Assembly (NCBI RefSeq): GCF_900101295.1
Contig: NZ_FOIL01000007.1
Location: forward strand, 1 to 64,000
Reading direction: 5' to 3'
DNA: 64,000 bases
Source of the DNA: [Clostridium] aminophilum
GTDB lineage: Bacteria; Bacillota; Clostridia; Lachnospirales; Lachnospiraceae
Notes under the pieces: model-generated
What the model was told of the DNA's origin: nothing
The model's database searches: none
What the model saw: the letters and a program-made list of their open reading frames with translations, nothing else
Shown: positions 54,849-63,902 of the stretch, in pieces
How positions within the stretch are numbered: position 1 is the first letter of the stretch
Layout: each line of letters starts with the position of its first letter
Position numbers and translations under genes: made by a program

Positions 54849-55352
54849 TTATTTCAGAAAATTCAACTCCTCTTCCCGGTAGTAGAAAAACATCAGGAAG
54901 AGAAAGACAAATGCCGCACAGGTGACATAGATATCCGCGACGTTGAAGACCGGGAAATTAATCAGGCTGAAATAAAAGAAGTCAACCACAAACTGGTTCG
55001 TTACGCGGTCGATCAGGTTGCCGACGGAACCGGCAAAGATCAGGAAGGCGCAGGCCTTGAGCGGCAGGTAACGGGGCGTGCGCGGCATTTTCGCCAGAAT
55101 ATACAGGATGGCTGCCATGATGACGATGGTGATGGCGGAGAGAATCCAGTATCCGCCCTGCATCATGCCAAAGGCCATCCCGCGGTTTTCCAGATACTGG
55201 AGCTGAAATACGCCCGGAATCAGGATAATGTCATCGGAGCCTTTCAAATGAACGCAAGCCAGATGTTTGGTCCATTGATCCAGCGCAACGGCCATCAGTG
55301 TGAACATGCCAAGCTGCAAATATGTGGTAAATCGAGATGTTTCCTCTTTCAA
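54849..55352 (-). CDS. lspA: Lipoprotein signal peptidase (signal peptidase II)
   Basis: A 167-residue protein with four membrane segments. The catalytic Asp residues are in GSVGNLIDRV and FPVFNVADIYVT. It cuts lipoprotein signal peptides before the lipidated Cys, as in TctC. The start is TTG at 55352 behind AGGGGGAAC, since no ATG is near. It lies between sepF and rluD. Confidence 0.94.
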   Translation of the reverse strand: MKEETSRFTTYLQLGMFTLMAVALDQWTKHLACVHLKGSDDIILIPGVFQLQYLENRGMAFGMMQGGYWILSAITIVIMAAILYILAKMPRTPRYLPLKACAFLIFAGSVGNLIDRVTNQFVVDFFYFSLINFPVFNVADIYVTCAAFVFLFLMFFYYREEELNFLK

Positions 55353-55479
55353 AATATGTTCCCCCTGTAAAATAGAAAAACTCAGATCCTACCGCAACCA
55401 ACAAACAGACAATCCCCCGAAAAGGAAGATTGTCTGTTCCTTGCAATTTTTATATTATTCGGCTGGATTCCTGCGTGAA

Positions 55480-55998
55480 TCAAAGATGGAGATTCATACC
55501 GGAAATATTCAGAGATCCGTCTGCCATCAGCTCCGGAAATTCACCGGACAGAGATACGCTTGCCGGTGTTGCGATAAAGATATAATTCGAAATCTTCTGC
55601 AGATTGCCGTTCATGGAATAGGTCGCACCACAGGTGAAATCGATAATTCTCTGAGCCATCTCCATGCGCATTCCTTCCATGTTCAGAACAACCGCACGGC
55701 CGGAAAGCAGAAGATCACAGATCTCACGGGAATCTTCCATGGAACTCGGCTTCACAAGCGAAACTTCCATCGAGCGCTTCATCGGAACCACTTTGCTTCC
55801 GGATGTCTGTCTGGAGGAAAGGAAATGACTGCTGCGGCCGTTGTCTTCCGTCTCCTCTTCCTCTTCTGCATCGCGGGATCTTCCGAAGAGATGCTTCTTG
55901 GACTTCGGTTCTTCCTCCTCGAACTCTTCGTCCTCGTCGTAGTATTCCTCATCCTCGGTCAGACGCATGGTATCCATTAGCTTGCTGAAAATACTCAT
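55480..55998 (-). CDS. sepF: Cell division protein SepF
   Basis: The start is ATG 55998 with GGAGAATTG upstream; 172 residues. The N-terminal MSIFSKLMDTMRL is the membrane-targeting amphipathic helix. An acidic linker of Glu and Asp follows, then the SepF core from VSLVKPSSMEDSREICDLLLSGRAVVLNMEGM to a Gly-Ala-Thr-Tyr-Ser-Met-Asn-Gly segment. SepF ties FtsZ filaments to the membrane. The usual neighbour yggS is absent in front of it. Confidence 0.95.
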   Translation of the reverse strand: MSIFSKLMDTMRLTEDEEYYDEDEEFEEEEPKSKKHLFGRSRDAEEEEETEDNGRSSHFLSSRQTSGSKVVPMKRSMEVSLVKPSSMEDSREICDLLLSGRAVVLNMEGMRMEMAQRIIDFTCGATYSMNGNLQKISNYIFIATPASVSLSGEFPELMADGSLNISGMNLHL

Positions 55999-56136
55999 CT
56001 TCAATTCTCCATTCCCCTAACAGCGTTCTTATATAAAAAATGCTGCTACTTTTTTGTTCATAATAGTATTATCTTTAATTTTTTTAATACTGTCAACTTG
56101 TTAAATCCTACATTTTTCTGACGGCCCGAAAAAAGA

Positions 56137-57573
56137 TCAGCGGTAGACCAGCTGACCGTCCTCCACGGACGACGCATCCAGAACAATGCGGTCATACACG
56201 GAGAGCCCGTATGCGGAATTGGGCTTGGCGATGATGTACTCTCCGTTTTCTGTCAGTTTGTCAATGACGCGGAAAACAGCATATCCCTTATTGATATTGT
56301 AAACGCCGGTCATTGTTTCCGTCTTGCCGACCTGATATCGGTCGTCCGTGCCGGAAGAATCCGGTTTAATCAGATAATCTCCGTCACCGACGGGGCCTCC
56401 GTCCTTCTTTTCCACATAGACAATACCCTGCTCGTCATCGGTGTCGGCCACATCGACCGGCGTGAAGACAACGGACTGATCTCCGTTCTGATTATAGGTT
56501 TGTTTCATGAATCCCTTTTGCCCCGAGTCGGCGTCTCCTCCGGTTGTCAGATATTCCTTCGGAATGATATAGAAATCATGGGACGCAACGGCACTGACAG
56601 GGATTTTCAGTCCGGTTGCCTCATTGGTGACCACTTCAAAGTTCAGAAAACGGTCTGACACAAAGCGGACCATGTATTTGCTGAAATCCAGTCTGGCGTA
56701 TGTTTTGCCGTCTCCGCCGGTGAACGTGCTGTACGCCCCGCTCAACTTCAGCGACTGAGAGGACGGCTTAATGGTCAGATATTTCTTTTCGGAAAATGTC
56801 TTTTGGTCTTCTTCCGAAATCGGGAAAACCAGACTCCAGGTTTCACTTCCGATCAGTTTATAGATCGGAGAATTCTGTTCGATCAGGTCTCCGGACCGTG
56901 AGCTTGTTCTGGTATATTTCGACTTGTCAAATGTCTCTGCCGTCACGGACTCCGGGGAGACGTCCTCCAGAGAATCGATCACATAGGAAATGACTCCGGC
57001 CTGATCGGTGGTTATCTGCTTATAGTTGATACCCTGCTCCTGCATTGCCTGGGCAAGCGTGTCCAGAGCATTCAGGTTCATATACTCGGCAACCGCGGAC
57101 TGAAGCTGATACTGTTCGGAGTATACATTAGAAAAGTTCGAGTCACCGTAGGAAAGGGAAAACGAACTCAGCTGCTGTTTCAGATTCGCGACACTGTCGC
57201 TGCTCATCTCCGTATTGGATCCGGAATTCTGTGCAAGAAATTTACCAAGCTCTCCGGTCTCGTCCAGGGAATAAATGGTAGATCCCCTGGCGGCTCTTTT
57301 GCCTTCCCGAATAAAGAAATTGACATACCCGGTGCTCTCGGTCGTCTTTACGTTTTCATCGCGGAAAATGACGCCGGTATAGGTATGATTGTTTACAATA
57401 CTTCCCTCCGCCACCTCATAGAACTGGATTTTCGGCTTGCGGAAATAGGTAAAAATATTCAGGATGAGGTAAAAGAATATTACGGTAAAGATGATCATTC
57501 CGATATTGATGTTGAGTGGTTTCCGGTATCGGACGACCGTTCTGTCTTTCTGTTTCTTCTTCTTTGCCATCAA
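56137..57573 (-). CDS. HlyD-like membrane protein of the clostridial division cluster
   Basis: A 478-residue protein with a basic N-terminus, one membrane helix (24-44) and a large extracellular part. It begins like a HlyD_D23-type adaptor (EVAEGSIVNNHTYTGVIFRDENVKTTESTGYVNFFIREGKRAARGSTIY). A helical segment and beta-rich domains follow (IPVSAVASHDFYIIPKEYL near 345). Such proteins regularly occur upstream of sepF in clostridia, and no ABC or RND exporter is next to it here. Its task in the wall or division apparatus is unknown. Confidence 0.72.
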   Translation of the reverse strand: MMAKKKKQKDRTVVRYRKPLNINIGMIIFTVIFFYLILNIFTYFRKPKIQFYEVAEGSIVNNHTYTGVIFRDENVKTTESTGYVNFFIREGKRAARGSTIYSLDETGELGKFLAQNSGSNTEMSSDSVANLKQQLSSFSLSYGDSNFSNVYSEQYQLQSAVAEYMNLNALDTLAQAMQEQGINYKQITTDQAGVISYVIDSLEDVSPESVTAETFDKSKYTRTSSRSGDLIEQNSPIYKLIGSETWSLVFPISEEDQKTFSEKKYLTIKPSSQSLKLSGAYSTFTGGDGKTYARLDFSKYMVRFVSDRFLNFEVVTNEATGLKIPVSAVASHDFYIIPKEYLTTGGDADSGQKGFMKQTYNQNGDQSVVFTPVDVADTDDEQGIVYVEKKDGGPVGDGDYLIKPDSSGTDDRYQVGKTETMTGVYNINKGYAVFRVIDKLTENGEYIIAKPNSAYGLSVYDRIVLDASSVEDGQLVYR

Positions 57574-57674
57574 ATATGCCTTCTGAATCGTCTGTGTTTT
57601 TTGGGGGAAAATTCGAATAACTCCGGAATATTCCGCCTATCTTATATATTATAGAGATTGAGCGCAAAAATGTA

Positions 57675-57703
57675 AAGGACCGACATCGTCCGATGCGGCC
57701 CTT
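57675..57703 (-). terminator. Probable terminator after the small P-loop gene
   Basis: AAGGACCG-ACATCG and CGATG-CGG-CCCTT form an interrupted stem around TC. On the minus strand TTTACATTTTTG follows. Confidence 0.6.
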
Positions 57704-57771
57704 AACGTTTTTGCTATAATTTGTTTCCGGCAGATCCGATGTGCATTATCCGTTATCCGGATGAAACGGGC

Positions 57772-58191
57772 TTACAGAGAAACGATAATGTCTTTCTGCG
57801 CGGATTCCGGAATCTCTGTTTTATCCAGCGATACGCTGAGAATAAAATCAACGTGATATTTCTCACCGATCTTCTTCAGGTGTGTCAGAGTCGGTTCAAT
57901 ATCCTGCCCTTCGAGGAAAGCGATTTTGAGGAAACTGTCCAGATACATCTGCTCCAGATCGTGGTTTTGGCAGATGATTCCACAGATGAAACCGATAAAT
58001 CCGTCGGTCGTGTCAACCGGATAATCCTGAACATTGATCAGGCGGATTTTGTTATGCAGTTCATACATGTGTTTGATGCTCTTGTCGAGATATACAACAT
58101 CACCTTTTGCGGTTTTTATGGCGTTGTTCGCCATATCCAGAAGATACTTTGTTTTGCCCTTACCCTTTGTTCCTGATACGATCTGAACCAT
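57772..58191 (-). CDS. Small P-loop NTPase of unknown function
   Basis: About 139 residues. ATG 58191 is used because GGAGGAAATT lies 9 bases upstream; a TTG at 58197 would be too close. The Walker A is VSGTKGKGKTKYLLDMAN (GKGKTK near 10-17). A possible Walker B/strand is DFILSVSLDKTEI near 125. Similar short ATP-binding proteins occur beside cell-wall genes in clostridia and are sometimes called twitching-motility-like. Function is unknown to me. Confidence 0.65.
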   Translation of the reverse strand: MVQIVSGTKGKGKTKYLLDMANNAIKTAKGDVVYLDKSIKHMYELHNKIRLINVQDYPVDTTDGFIGFICGIICQNHDLEQMYLDSFLKIAFLEGQDIEPTLTHLKKIGEKYHVDFILSVSLDKTEIPESAQKDIIVSL

Positions 58192-58291
58192 AAACAATTT
58201 CCTCCTCGACGCGATTAAATTTTAAGAAATTAGTATAAAAACGACTTATTTCTGAGACAATTATAGTATGAAATGACGAAAAGTGCAATCA

Positions 58292-59317
58292 CTATTCCTT
58301 AATTTTACCGATCATGTTTGTCATATTCTGATACAGCGTGTCATGATTCTCGGACTTCAGGACGATGGAAATGAATTCTTTTTCCTCCTCATTCTCGGAA
58401 GCCATCACCAGACAGGATCCGGCCGCGCGGGTTGTTCCCGTCTTGCCGCCGATGACGGTGACTCCCTTCGGGGAAGCCACCTTTTTCGTGAGGTACCAGT
58501 TGCTGTTATCCCAGGTTTTTGCCATCCCGGTGCCGTCACTGCTGATCCAGTTGCCCACATGCTGCCTCGTGGAGATGATCTCACGGAATTCCGGATATTC
58601 CAGTGCTTTTTGGAATATCAGGCAGAAATCGTAGGCCGTCGTGTAATGCTGATCGTCGGAAAGTCCGTTGGTGTTGACAAAATGGGTTCCCGCGCATCCG
58701 AGCAAAGCCGCCTTCCGGTTCATCTCCCCGACAAAAGCATCGACGCTTCCGCTGGTGTAAAACGCAAGGGCATTCGCGGCATCATTGCCGGAGGGAAGAA
58801 GAAGTCCGTAGAGGAGTTCACGGACCGTAATCTGATCGCCGGGTTTGATGCCGGCAAGGGATGCGCCGTTTTCTGTGATGACGGCATCTTTGGTCACTTC
58901 CACCGTCTCATCCAGACCGCCTTTTTCGAAGACCAGCAGCGCCGTCATGACCTTGGTCAGAGACGCCGGATAGAGACGCTCATACGGATTTTTGCTGTAG
59001 ACTACGGTTTTATCCGTTGCGTTGAGGACGATGCCTGCCTCACTGGAGGTCACGGACGCATCGTATTCTTCCTGCGGGTCAATGACGGCGAGATCCTCCG
59101 TCATCAGAGGGAGATCTCCGGTTTTCATAAACCGGGGATAGCGTTTGGATGTGCTGTAGCTTTTTTTCAGACCCGACAGCATAAAAACGGCGATGCCGAT
59201 CAGACAGAATAAAATCAGCAGGAACAGTAAGATCGGCAGATGCCGCTGCCTGCGGCGGCGTCTGCGCCGACCGCGGCGTGATCTTATTGTTCCTGCGGCG
59301 ATATTCGGTGTACTCAT
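58292..59317 (-). CDS. D-alanyl-D-alanine carboxypeptidase (penicillin-binding protein 5/6 family)
   Basis: A 341-residue protein with a very basic N-terminus (a run of 8 Arg) and one membrane helix (27-48). The peptidase S11 domain has SLTK (Ser near 119), SGN near 178 and KTG in GGKTGTTRAAGS near 295. It removes the terminal D-Ala of peptidoglycan stems. The usual C-terminal beta domain of PBP5 is missing. Its start overlaps the mgsA stop by four bases, so translation is coupled. Confidence 0.92.
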   Translation of the reverse strand: MSTPNIAAGTIRSRRGRRRRRRRQRHLPILLFLLILFCLIGIAVFMLSGLKKSYSTSKRYPRFMKTGDLPLMTEDLAVIDPQEEYDASVTSSEAGIVLNATDKTVVYSKNPYERLYPASLTKVMTALLVFEKGGLDETVEVTKDAVITENGASLAGIKPGDQITVRELLYGLLLPSGNDAANALAFYTSGSVDAFVGEMNRKAALLGCAGTHFVNTNGLSDDQHYTTAYDFCLIFQKALEYPEFREIISTRQHVGNWISSDGTGMAKTWDNSNWYLTKKVASPKGVTVIGGKTGTTRAAGSCLVMASENEEEKEFISIVLKSENHDTLYQNMTNMIGKIKE

Positions 59318-59709
59318 TTATACATCTCTCTCCATTCGAGATCTCCGCGATCCAGCGCTTTGATCAGAAGCTCTGCAGTGGCAAGATTGGTTCCCATCGG
59401 GATATTGTGCATATCACAGAGCTGAACGACGTCATTGACATTCGGTTCATGGGATTTCGGAGCCAGCGGATCGCGAAGAAAGATGACGAGATCGATCTGG
59501 TCGTTTTCAATCTGAGCGCCAAGCTGCTGCATTCCGCCGAGATGTCCCGGAAGAAATTTGTGTACGGAGAGATTCGTGACCTCCTCGATCAGTCTTCCGG
59601 TTGTTCCGGTTGCATACAGATCGTGGCGGCTGAGGATGCCCCGGTAGGCGATACAAAAGTTCTGCATCAGTTTCTTTTTTGCATCGTGTGCAACAAAGCC
59701 AATATTCAT
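59314..59709 (-). CDS. mgsA: Methylglyoxal synthase homologue lacking key catalytic aspartates
   Basis: The start is ATG 59709 behind AAGGAGGAC; 131 residues, one MGS-like domain. AHDAKKKLM, HDLYATGTTG and FLRDPLAPKSHEPN are family motifs. The enzyme forms methylglyoxal from dihydroxyacetone phosphate, with Asp71 and Asp101 (E. coli numbering) active in catalysis. Asp71 lies in GGDQQ of E. coli; here the codon is ATG and the sequence reads GGMQQ. Asp101 in HDPD is Asn here (HEPN). Asp20 and Asp91 equivalents remain. The gene is between rodA and the carboxypeptidase gene, so a non-enzymatic or altered role is possible. Confidence 0.82.
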   Translation of the reverse strand: MNIGFVAHDAKKKLMQNFCIAYRGILSRHDLYATGTTGRLIEEVTNLSVHKFLPGHLGGMQQLGAQIENDQIDLVIFLRDPLAPKSHEPNVNDVVQLCDMHNIPMGTNLATAELLIKALDRGDLEWREMYK

Positions 59710-59785
59710 GGTGTCCTCCTTAATATGCCCGGTAAAGATGGCCGGGGCATGTTGCATGGTTGCCTAATGATACTTTGCTGTGCCG

Positions 59786-60907
59786 TCAGGCGGCACTCGC
59801 CCTCTGCATTCCGATGTTCAGCACGATTCCCATTCCGACAAAGGTGCTGAGCAGGGAACTGATTCCCGAACTGATAAATGGAAGCGGCAGACCGGTATTC
59901 GGGAAAATTCCGGTTGCAACCGCGATGTTTGCAAAACTCTGGAATGCGAGCAGCGACGCGACGCCGGTGCAGATCAGTTTTCCTTCCAGATCTCTTGCGC
60001 GGGAAGCAATGAACAGACATTCAAACACAAGCAGTAAGTAGAGGGAAATGATGACTACGCAGCCGGCAAACCCCATCTCCTCTCCGATGATGGCGAAGAT
60101 GAAATCCGTCTGCTCCTCGGAAAGAAAGTTTCCGTTTTTGACGGAGCCCAGCGCCTCGTTAAACAGACCCTTTCCCGTCAGTCTTCCGGAACCGATCGCC
60201 ATGATCGAATTGTTCTGCTGGCGGTTCAGATCCGTGTAATCTCCGCTGGTATTGAAAAAGCGGGCCATGATTCGCTGGGCCTGATACTGTTTCAGGAAGG
60301 GAACCATGTCTTGCAGCGCTGCCCACAGAAGTATTCCGAAGGCAGGCAGACCGACCAGAAGGGTTCCCCCTATCCACCGGTAGCTGAGGCCGGCGGCAAA
60401 GATCATGCATAGAATCATAACGGAAATGACGATGGTTGTCGAGAGGTTCGGCTGCAGGAAAACCATCGCCAGCGGAATTCCGGCAATTCCCGCGGTGCGG
60501 GCAAGGGTTCTCGGCTGATTTAAGGTGTCGATATTCCGCGAAAGATAAATCGCGATGACAAGAATCAGGCCGATTTTTACAAACTCGGACGGCTGGATCT
60601 GAATCGGTCCGATCTTCAGCCAGCGGGTCGCTCCTTTGGTGCTGATACCCATGATGAGCACGGCACCAAGCATCAGACTGCAGACAACATAGATGGCTGC
60701 AGCGAACTGCTCGTAGCGGTGATAATCCAGCATGGAAACCGCAATACAGATGACAAACGCAAGAACTACGCCGCCGATCTGTTTGATCATTCTGGAACTG
60801 TCCGCGCCCGATGCACTTGAAATCGCAAGAATTCCAATCAGACTGAGTGCGGCCATGTAAAGCAGCAGTCTGAAATTGTAATTCCGGAAATCATAATCAA
60901 ACAGCAT
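59786..60907 (-). CDS. rodA: Rod-shape SEDS glycosyltransferase RodA
   Basis: A 373-residue protein of the SEDS family with about ten membrane segments. Marks include WLKIGPIQIQPSEFVKIGLILVIA near 95-118, QPNLSTTIVI near 152, a large loop with YTDLNRQQNNSIMAIGSGRLTGKG and TDFIFAIIGEEMGFAG, and GLPLPFISSGISSLL near 340. RodA polymerises lipid II together with PBP2. The gene follows mrdA by about 100 bases in the same direction. Confidence 0.94.
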   Translation of the reverse strand: MLFDYDFRNYNFRLLLYMAALSLIGILAISSASGADSSRMIKQIGGVVLAFVICIAVSMLDYHRYEQFAAAIYVVCSLMLGAVLIMGISTKGATRWLKIGPIQIQPSEFVKIGLILVIAIYLSRNIDTLNQPRTLARTAGIAGIPLAMVFLQPNLSTTIVISVMILCMIFAAGLSYRWIGGTLLVGLPAFGILLWAALQDMVPFLKQYQAQRIMARFFNTSGDYTDLNRQQNNSIMAIGSGRLTGKGLFNEALGSVKNGNFLSEEQTDFIFAIIGEEMGFAGCVVIISLYLLLVFECLFIASRARDLEGKLICTGVASLLAFQSFANIAVATGIFPNTGLPLPFISSGISSLLSTFVGMGIVLNIGMQRASAA

Positions 60908-61013
60908 TGTACACTTCCTTCTTCATAACATTTTACCCTAAAGTGATCATCATCACAATAGTAATTTGGTACTTTTTCACAAACATTATCGCGTTTTTTT
61001 GCGTGAAATTCGA

Positions 61014-63887
61014 TCAGTCTCCGTTGATTCTCTCGTTGGAGGCATCCAGTGCTCCGCTGGCCATAATATCATCCAGAGAGGTAAAGCCGTAATAAAGGCT
61101 GTACACGTGCTTGGCTGCCATCGCGGCATTGGAGGATGAATATCCGTTCGGAATATTGACGGTTACCGCAACCTCCGGATTGTCAAACGGCGCGAAGGAG
61201 ACGAAGAACGCGTGGTTTCCGCGTTTTTTGGACTCCTGGGCTGTACCGGTCTTGCCGGCAACCGCCAGCGGGAAATCGGCAAAGATCTTGTTGGTCGAGC
61301 TGTTCATGATAACCTGCCGCATTCCCATATGAACGGCATTCCAGGTGGAATCGCTGATCTTGAGCTGATCACTGACGGTTGGCGTGTAATCCTTAATGTG
61401 ATTGCCGTTGGAATCCGTCTCGTGATCGATCAGACTCAGGTCGTAGACCGTGCCGCGGTTGGCAAGGGCCGTAACGTAGCGGGCAAGCTGTACATTTGTG
61501 AACTGGTGTGTACCCTGACCGATGGCGCTTCGCTCCGGATCGGTGTCGGAGATATGCGGTTCGGACTCATTGATCTCAATTCCGGATACCCGGTCCAGAC
61601 CGAACATCGCGGCGTATTTGCGGATCCGTGAAATACCGGTGGCGGTGTTGTAATTCTTGTTTTCATCCAGAGACAGGCGATGGCCGACCTCAGAGAAAAA
61701 TACGTTGCAGGAATTCTCAATTCCGCCGATGACATTCAGCGGGCCGTGTTTTCCCGGATAGATCCAGCATCGAACCGGAGTGTCAATCTCATCGTAGATA
61801 CCGGTACAGTCGATCTGTTCGTCGACGGAGATGGCATGTTCTTCCAGACCGGCGATGCTGCTGATGGGCTTAAAGGTAGAACCGGGTGCCTTCAGGGTCT
61901 GCGTCGCGTTGTTTCGGAGCGGCAGCGACTGATCATTGTTCAGCTTTGAGAAATAACTGATGTCGTTGATCTTGTTGTTGTCGTAGCTCGGATAGGTGAC
62001 AAGGGCCTGCACCTGCCCGGTCCGGACGTTGGTCATGACGCAGCTTGCGGTACAGGGGTCCAGTGCCAGCTGCGCCGGCGTGATCTCGATGGAGCGGATC
62101 TTTGCCATGAGCAGCGAGTAGGCGGTGTCATTTCCGCCGGCGCGGAGGGAATCCACCGCACCCTGATCCCAGGAGAGAACGCCCTGATCGTACATGGCGA
62201 GCATGAGTTCCTGACCGGTTACCACGTTGTTGTTGATCAGATACCGGTATACTTTCTTGCTGAACTGACGGTCGTCGGCCAGCGCCTTGGAGACGTACTC
62301 CGCCAGGGCGTCAAAGACTGCGTTCGCGTCCGAATAATTGCTCTCGATATTCAGTTTTGTGGTATCGATCCAGTTGGCGGAAATACCGTAATACAGGTAA
62401 TCGCGCAGACTCATGGTGTTGTTCTTCCACCGGCCGTATTCCTCGCTGGAGGTGTCAATGCCGGATGAATGAATGATGCCTACGGCGTCGGACGCCAGAT
62501 AGGTATAGATGTAATTCATGTAGGCCTGCATTTCCTCCGAAAGCTCGTTCATCGGCCGGGGATCGGCCCCCGTGAGCTGCTCGCGGATCTCGCTGTCGAT
62601 CCGGCGGCGGGAGGTGGTGTAATCCGCGGCGATCTTCTTCTCGATGGAGGAGGCATCGTCGGCAAAGAAATGCTTTTCATCCAGCACATTGTTGTTGATC
62701 AGCTGGAAATACGCATCTTTCACCGGAATTTTGATGTGCGACGAGTCGGTGTACTGAATCGTTCCCGGTTCCTGGTTGACGATGGTCCCCAGAAGAACAC
62801 CGGCCAGCTGACGCTCCAGAATGTTGTAGATTCCCTTCTGAAGATTCAGATCAAGTGTCAGGTACACATCATTGCCGGCTTTCGGCTCGGTCCGGTCGAT
62901 CACCCGCTGAATCCGGCCCATGTTGTCGACGTACACGGTCTCGGAGCCCTTGGTTCCCTTGAGTTCGAGTTCCATGGACGATTCAATGCCGGTGCGCCCG
63001 ACAATGTCGTTCAGCTCATACCCCGAATCGGTTTTTTTCAGTTCTTCCAGCCGTTCAGTGGTGACTTTGCCGGTGTATCCGATGATCGGTGCGAAATACA
63101 GCGACTCGTGGTAGACACGGTTGGTGGACTCTTCGATGCTGACTCCTTTGAGGAGGGGCTGGTGTTCCAGAATATCGGCCACTGTCGCGTCACTGACATT
63201 GACCGCGATGGTGGTGGTCTCGTATTTCTGGAATTCGGTAAAACGCATGGTATAACGGATGTCCAGAATCTGAAGCGCCGTCGGAACATCCGGAGTCCAG
63301 ACCTGACTGTTCTCATCCAGTGTTTTATCCAGTTTGTAGCGGTCGCAGAGCTGATGATAGAGTTCCTCCGCGGTGACGGCGGACGGGTACTTCCCTCTCT
63401 CATCATCCAGTTCCTCGACGCTCTTCAGACCATAGTAGTCGCGCAGAAAACGCTTTCTTGCATTTTCGCTCTCGGATGTAAAAATGACATTTCCATCATC
63501 ATTTACGCCGAGTTCCAGATTCCCCTGTGCCTTCTGGCCGTGTTTCTGAAGAATATGGACCAGACGCAGAAGCATGGAGTTCATGGAGGCGGAATCGCTG
63601 TAGGCGCCGACATCCTGAATGGAAACGTTGTATGCAAGCTCATTGCTTGCGAGGATGTTGCCCGCGCGGTCGTAGATATTGCCGCGGGTTCCGGCGGTAC
63701 GGATTACCTTCTCCGCCATGGAGACATACTCCTGCTGGTAGTTGTCGCCGTTGATGATCTGCATCTGAAACAGATGGACGATCAGCGAACAGAACATGGC
63801 AAAAAAGATCGCGCCGAGCCCGAAGATTCGGGACGTCATGATCTTTTTTGCGAGGTCAACGATAAAATCTCTGAAATCTCCAAACAA
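61014..63887 (-). CDS. mrdA: Penicillin-binding protein 2 (elongasome transpeptidase)
   Basis: A 957-residue protein from TTG 63887 (GGAG 11 bases upstream; ATG 63839 is an alternative start). It has a membrane helix (about 20-42), a PBP dimerisation domain from about 60 and a transpeptidase domain with SxxK in GSTFKPISS (Ser near 669), SCN near 725 and KTG in AGKTGTAQES near 877. At 957 residues it is much longer than the 600-700 typical of PBP2, through insertions between about 380 and 620 that are rich in charged residues. It cross-links new peptidoglycan with RodA. Confidence 0.92.
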   Translation of the reverse strand: MFGDFRDFIVDLAKKIMTSRIFGLGAIFFAMFCSLIVHLFQMQIINGDNYQQEYVSMAEKVIRTAGTRGNIYDRAGNILASNELAYNVSIQDVGAYSDSASMNSMLLRLVHILQKHGQKAQGNLELGVNDDGNVIFTSESENARKRFLRDYYGLKSVEELDDERGKYPSAVTAEELYHQLCDRYKLDKTLDENSQVWTPDVPTALQILDIRYTMRFTEFQKYETTTIAVNVSDATVADILEHQPLLKGVSIEESTNRVYHESLYFAPIIGYTGKVTTERLEELKKTDSGYELNDIVGRTGIESSMELELKGTKGSETVYVDNMGRIQRVIDRTEPKAGNDVYLTLDLNLQKGIYNILERQLAGVLLGTIVNQEPGTIQYTDSSHIKIPVKDAYFQLINNNVLDEKHFFADDASSIEKKIAADYTTSRRRIDSEIREQLTGADPRPMNELSEEMQAYMNYIYTYLASDAVGIIHSSGIDTSSEEYGRWKNNTMSLRDYLYYGISANWIDTTKLNIESNYSDANAVFDALAEYVSKALADDRQFSKKVYRYLINNNVVTGQELMLAMYDQGVLSWDQGAVDSLRAGGNDTAYSLLMAKIRSIEITPAQLALDPCTASCVMTNVRTGQVQALVTYPSYDNNKINDISYFSKLNNDQSLPLRNNATQTLKAPGSTFKPISSIAGLEEHAISVDEQIDCTGIYDEIDTPVRCWIYPGKHGPLNVIGGIENSCNVFFSEVGHRLSLDENKNYNTATGISRIRKYAAMFGLDRVSGIEINESEPHISDTDPERSAIGQGTHQFTNVQLARYVTALANRGTVYDLSLIDHETDSNGNHIKDYTPTVSDQLKISDSTWNAVHMGMRQVIMNSSTNKIFADFPLAVAGKTGTAQESKKRGNHAFFVSFAPFDNPEVAVTVNIPNGYSSSNAAMAAKHVYSLYYGFTSLDDIMASGALDASNERINGD

Positions 63888-63902
63888 TGTGAAAAACTCT
63901 CC

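Noticed and set aside
58283-59212. 309-codon plus-strand frame opposite the carboxypeptidase
   Set aside because: Opposite a gene with complete SxxK/SxN/KTG motifs; no ribosome binding site.
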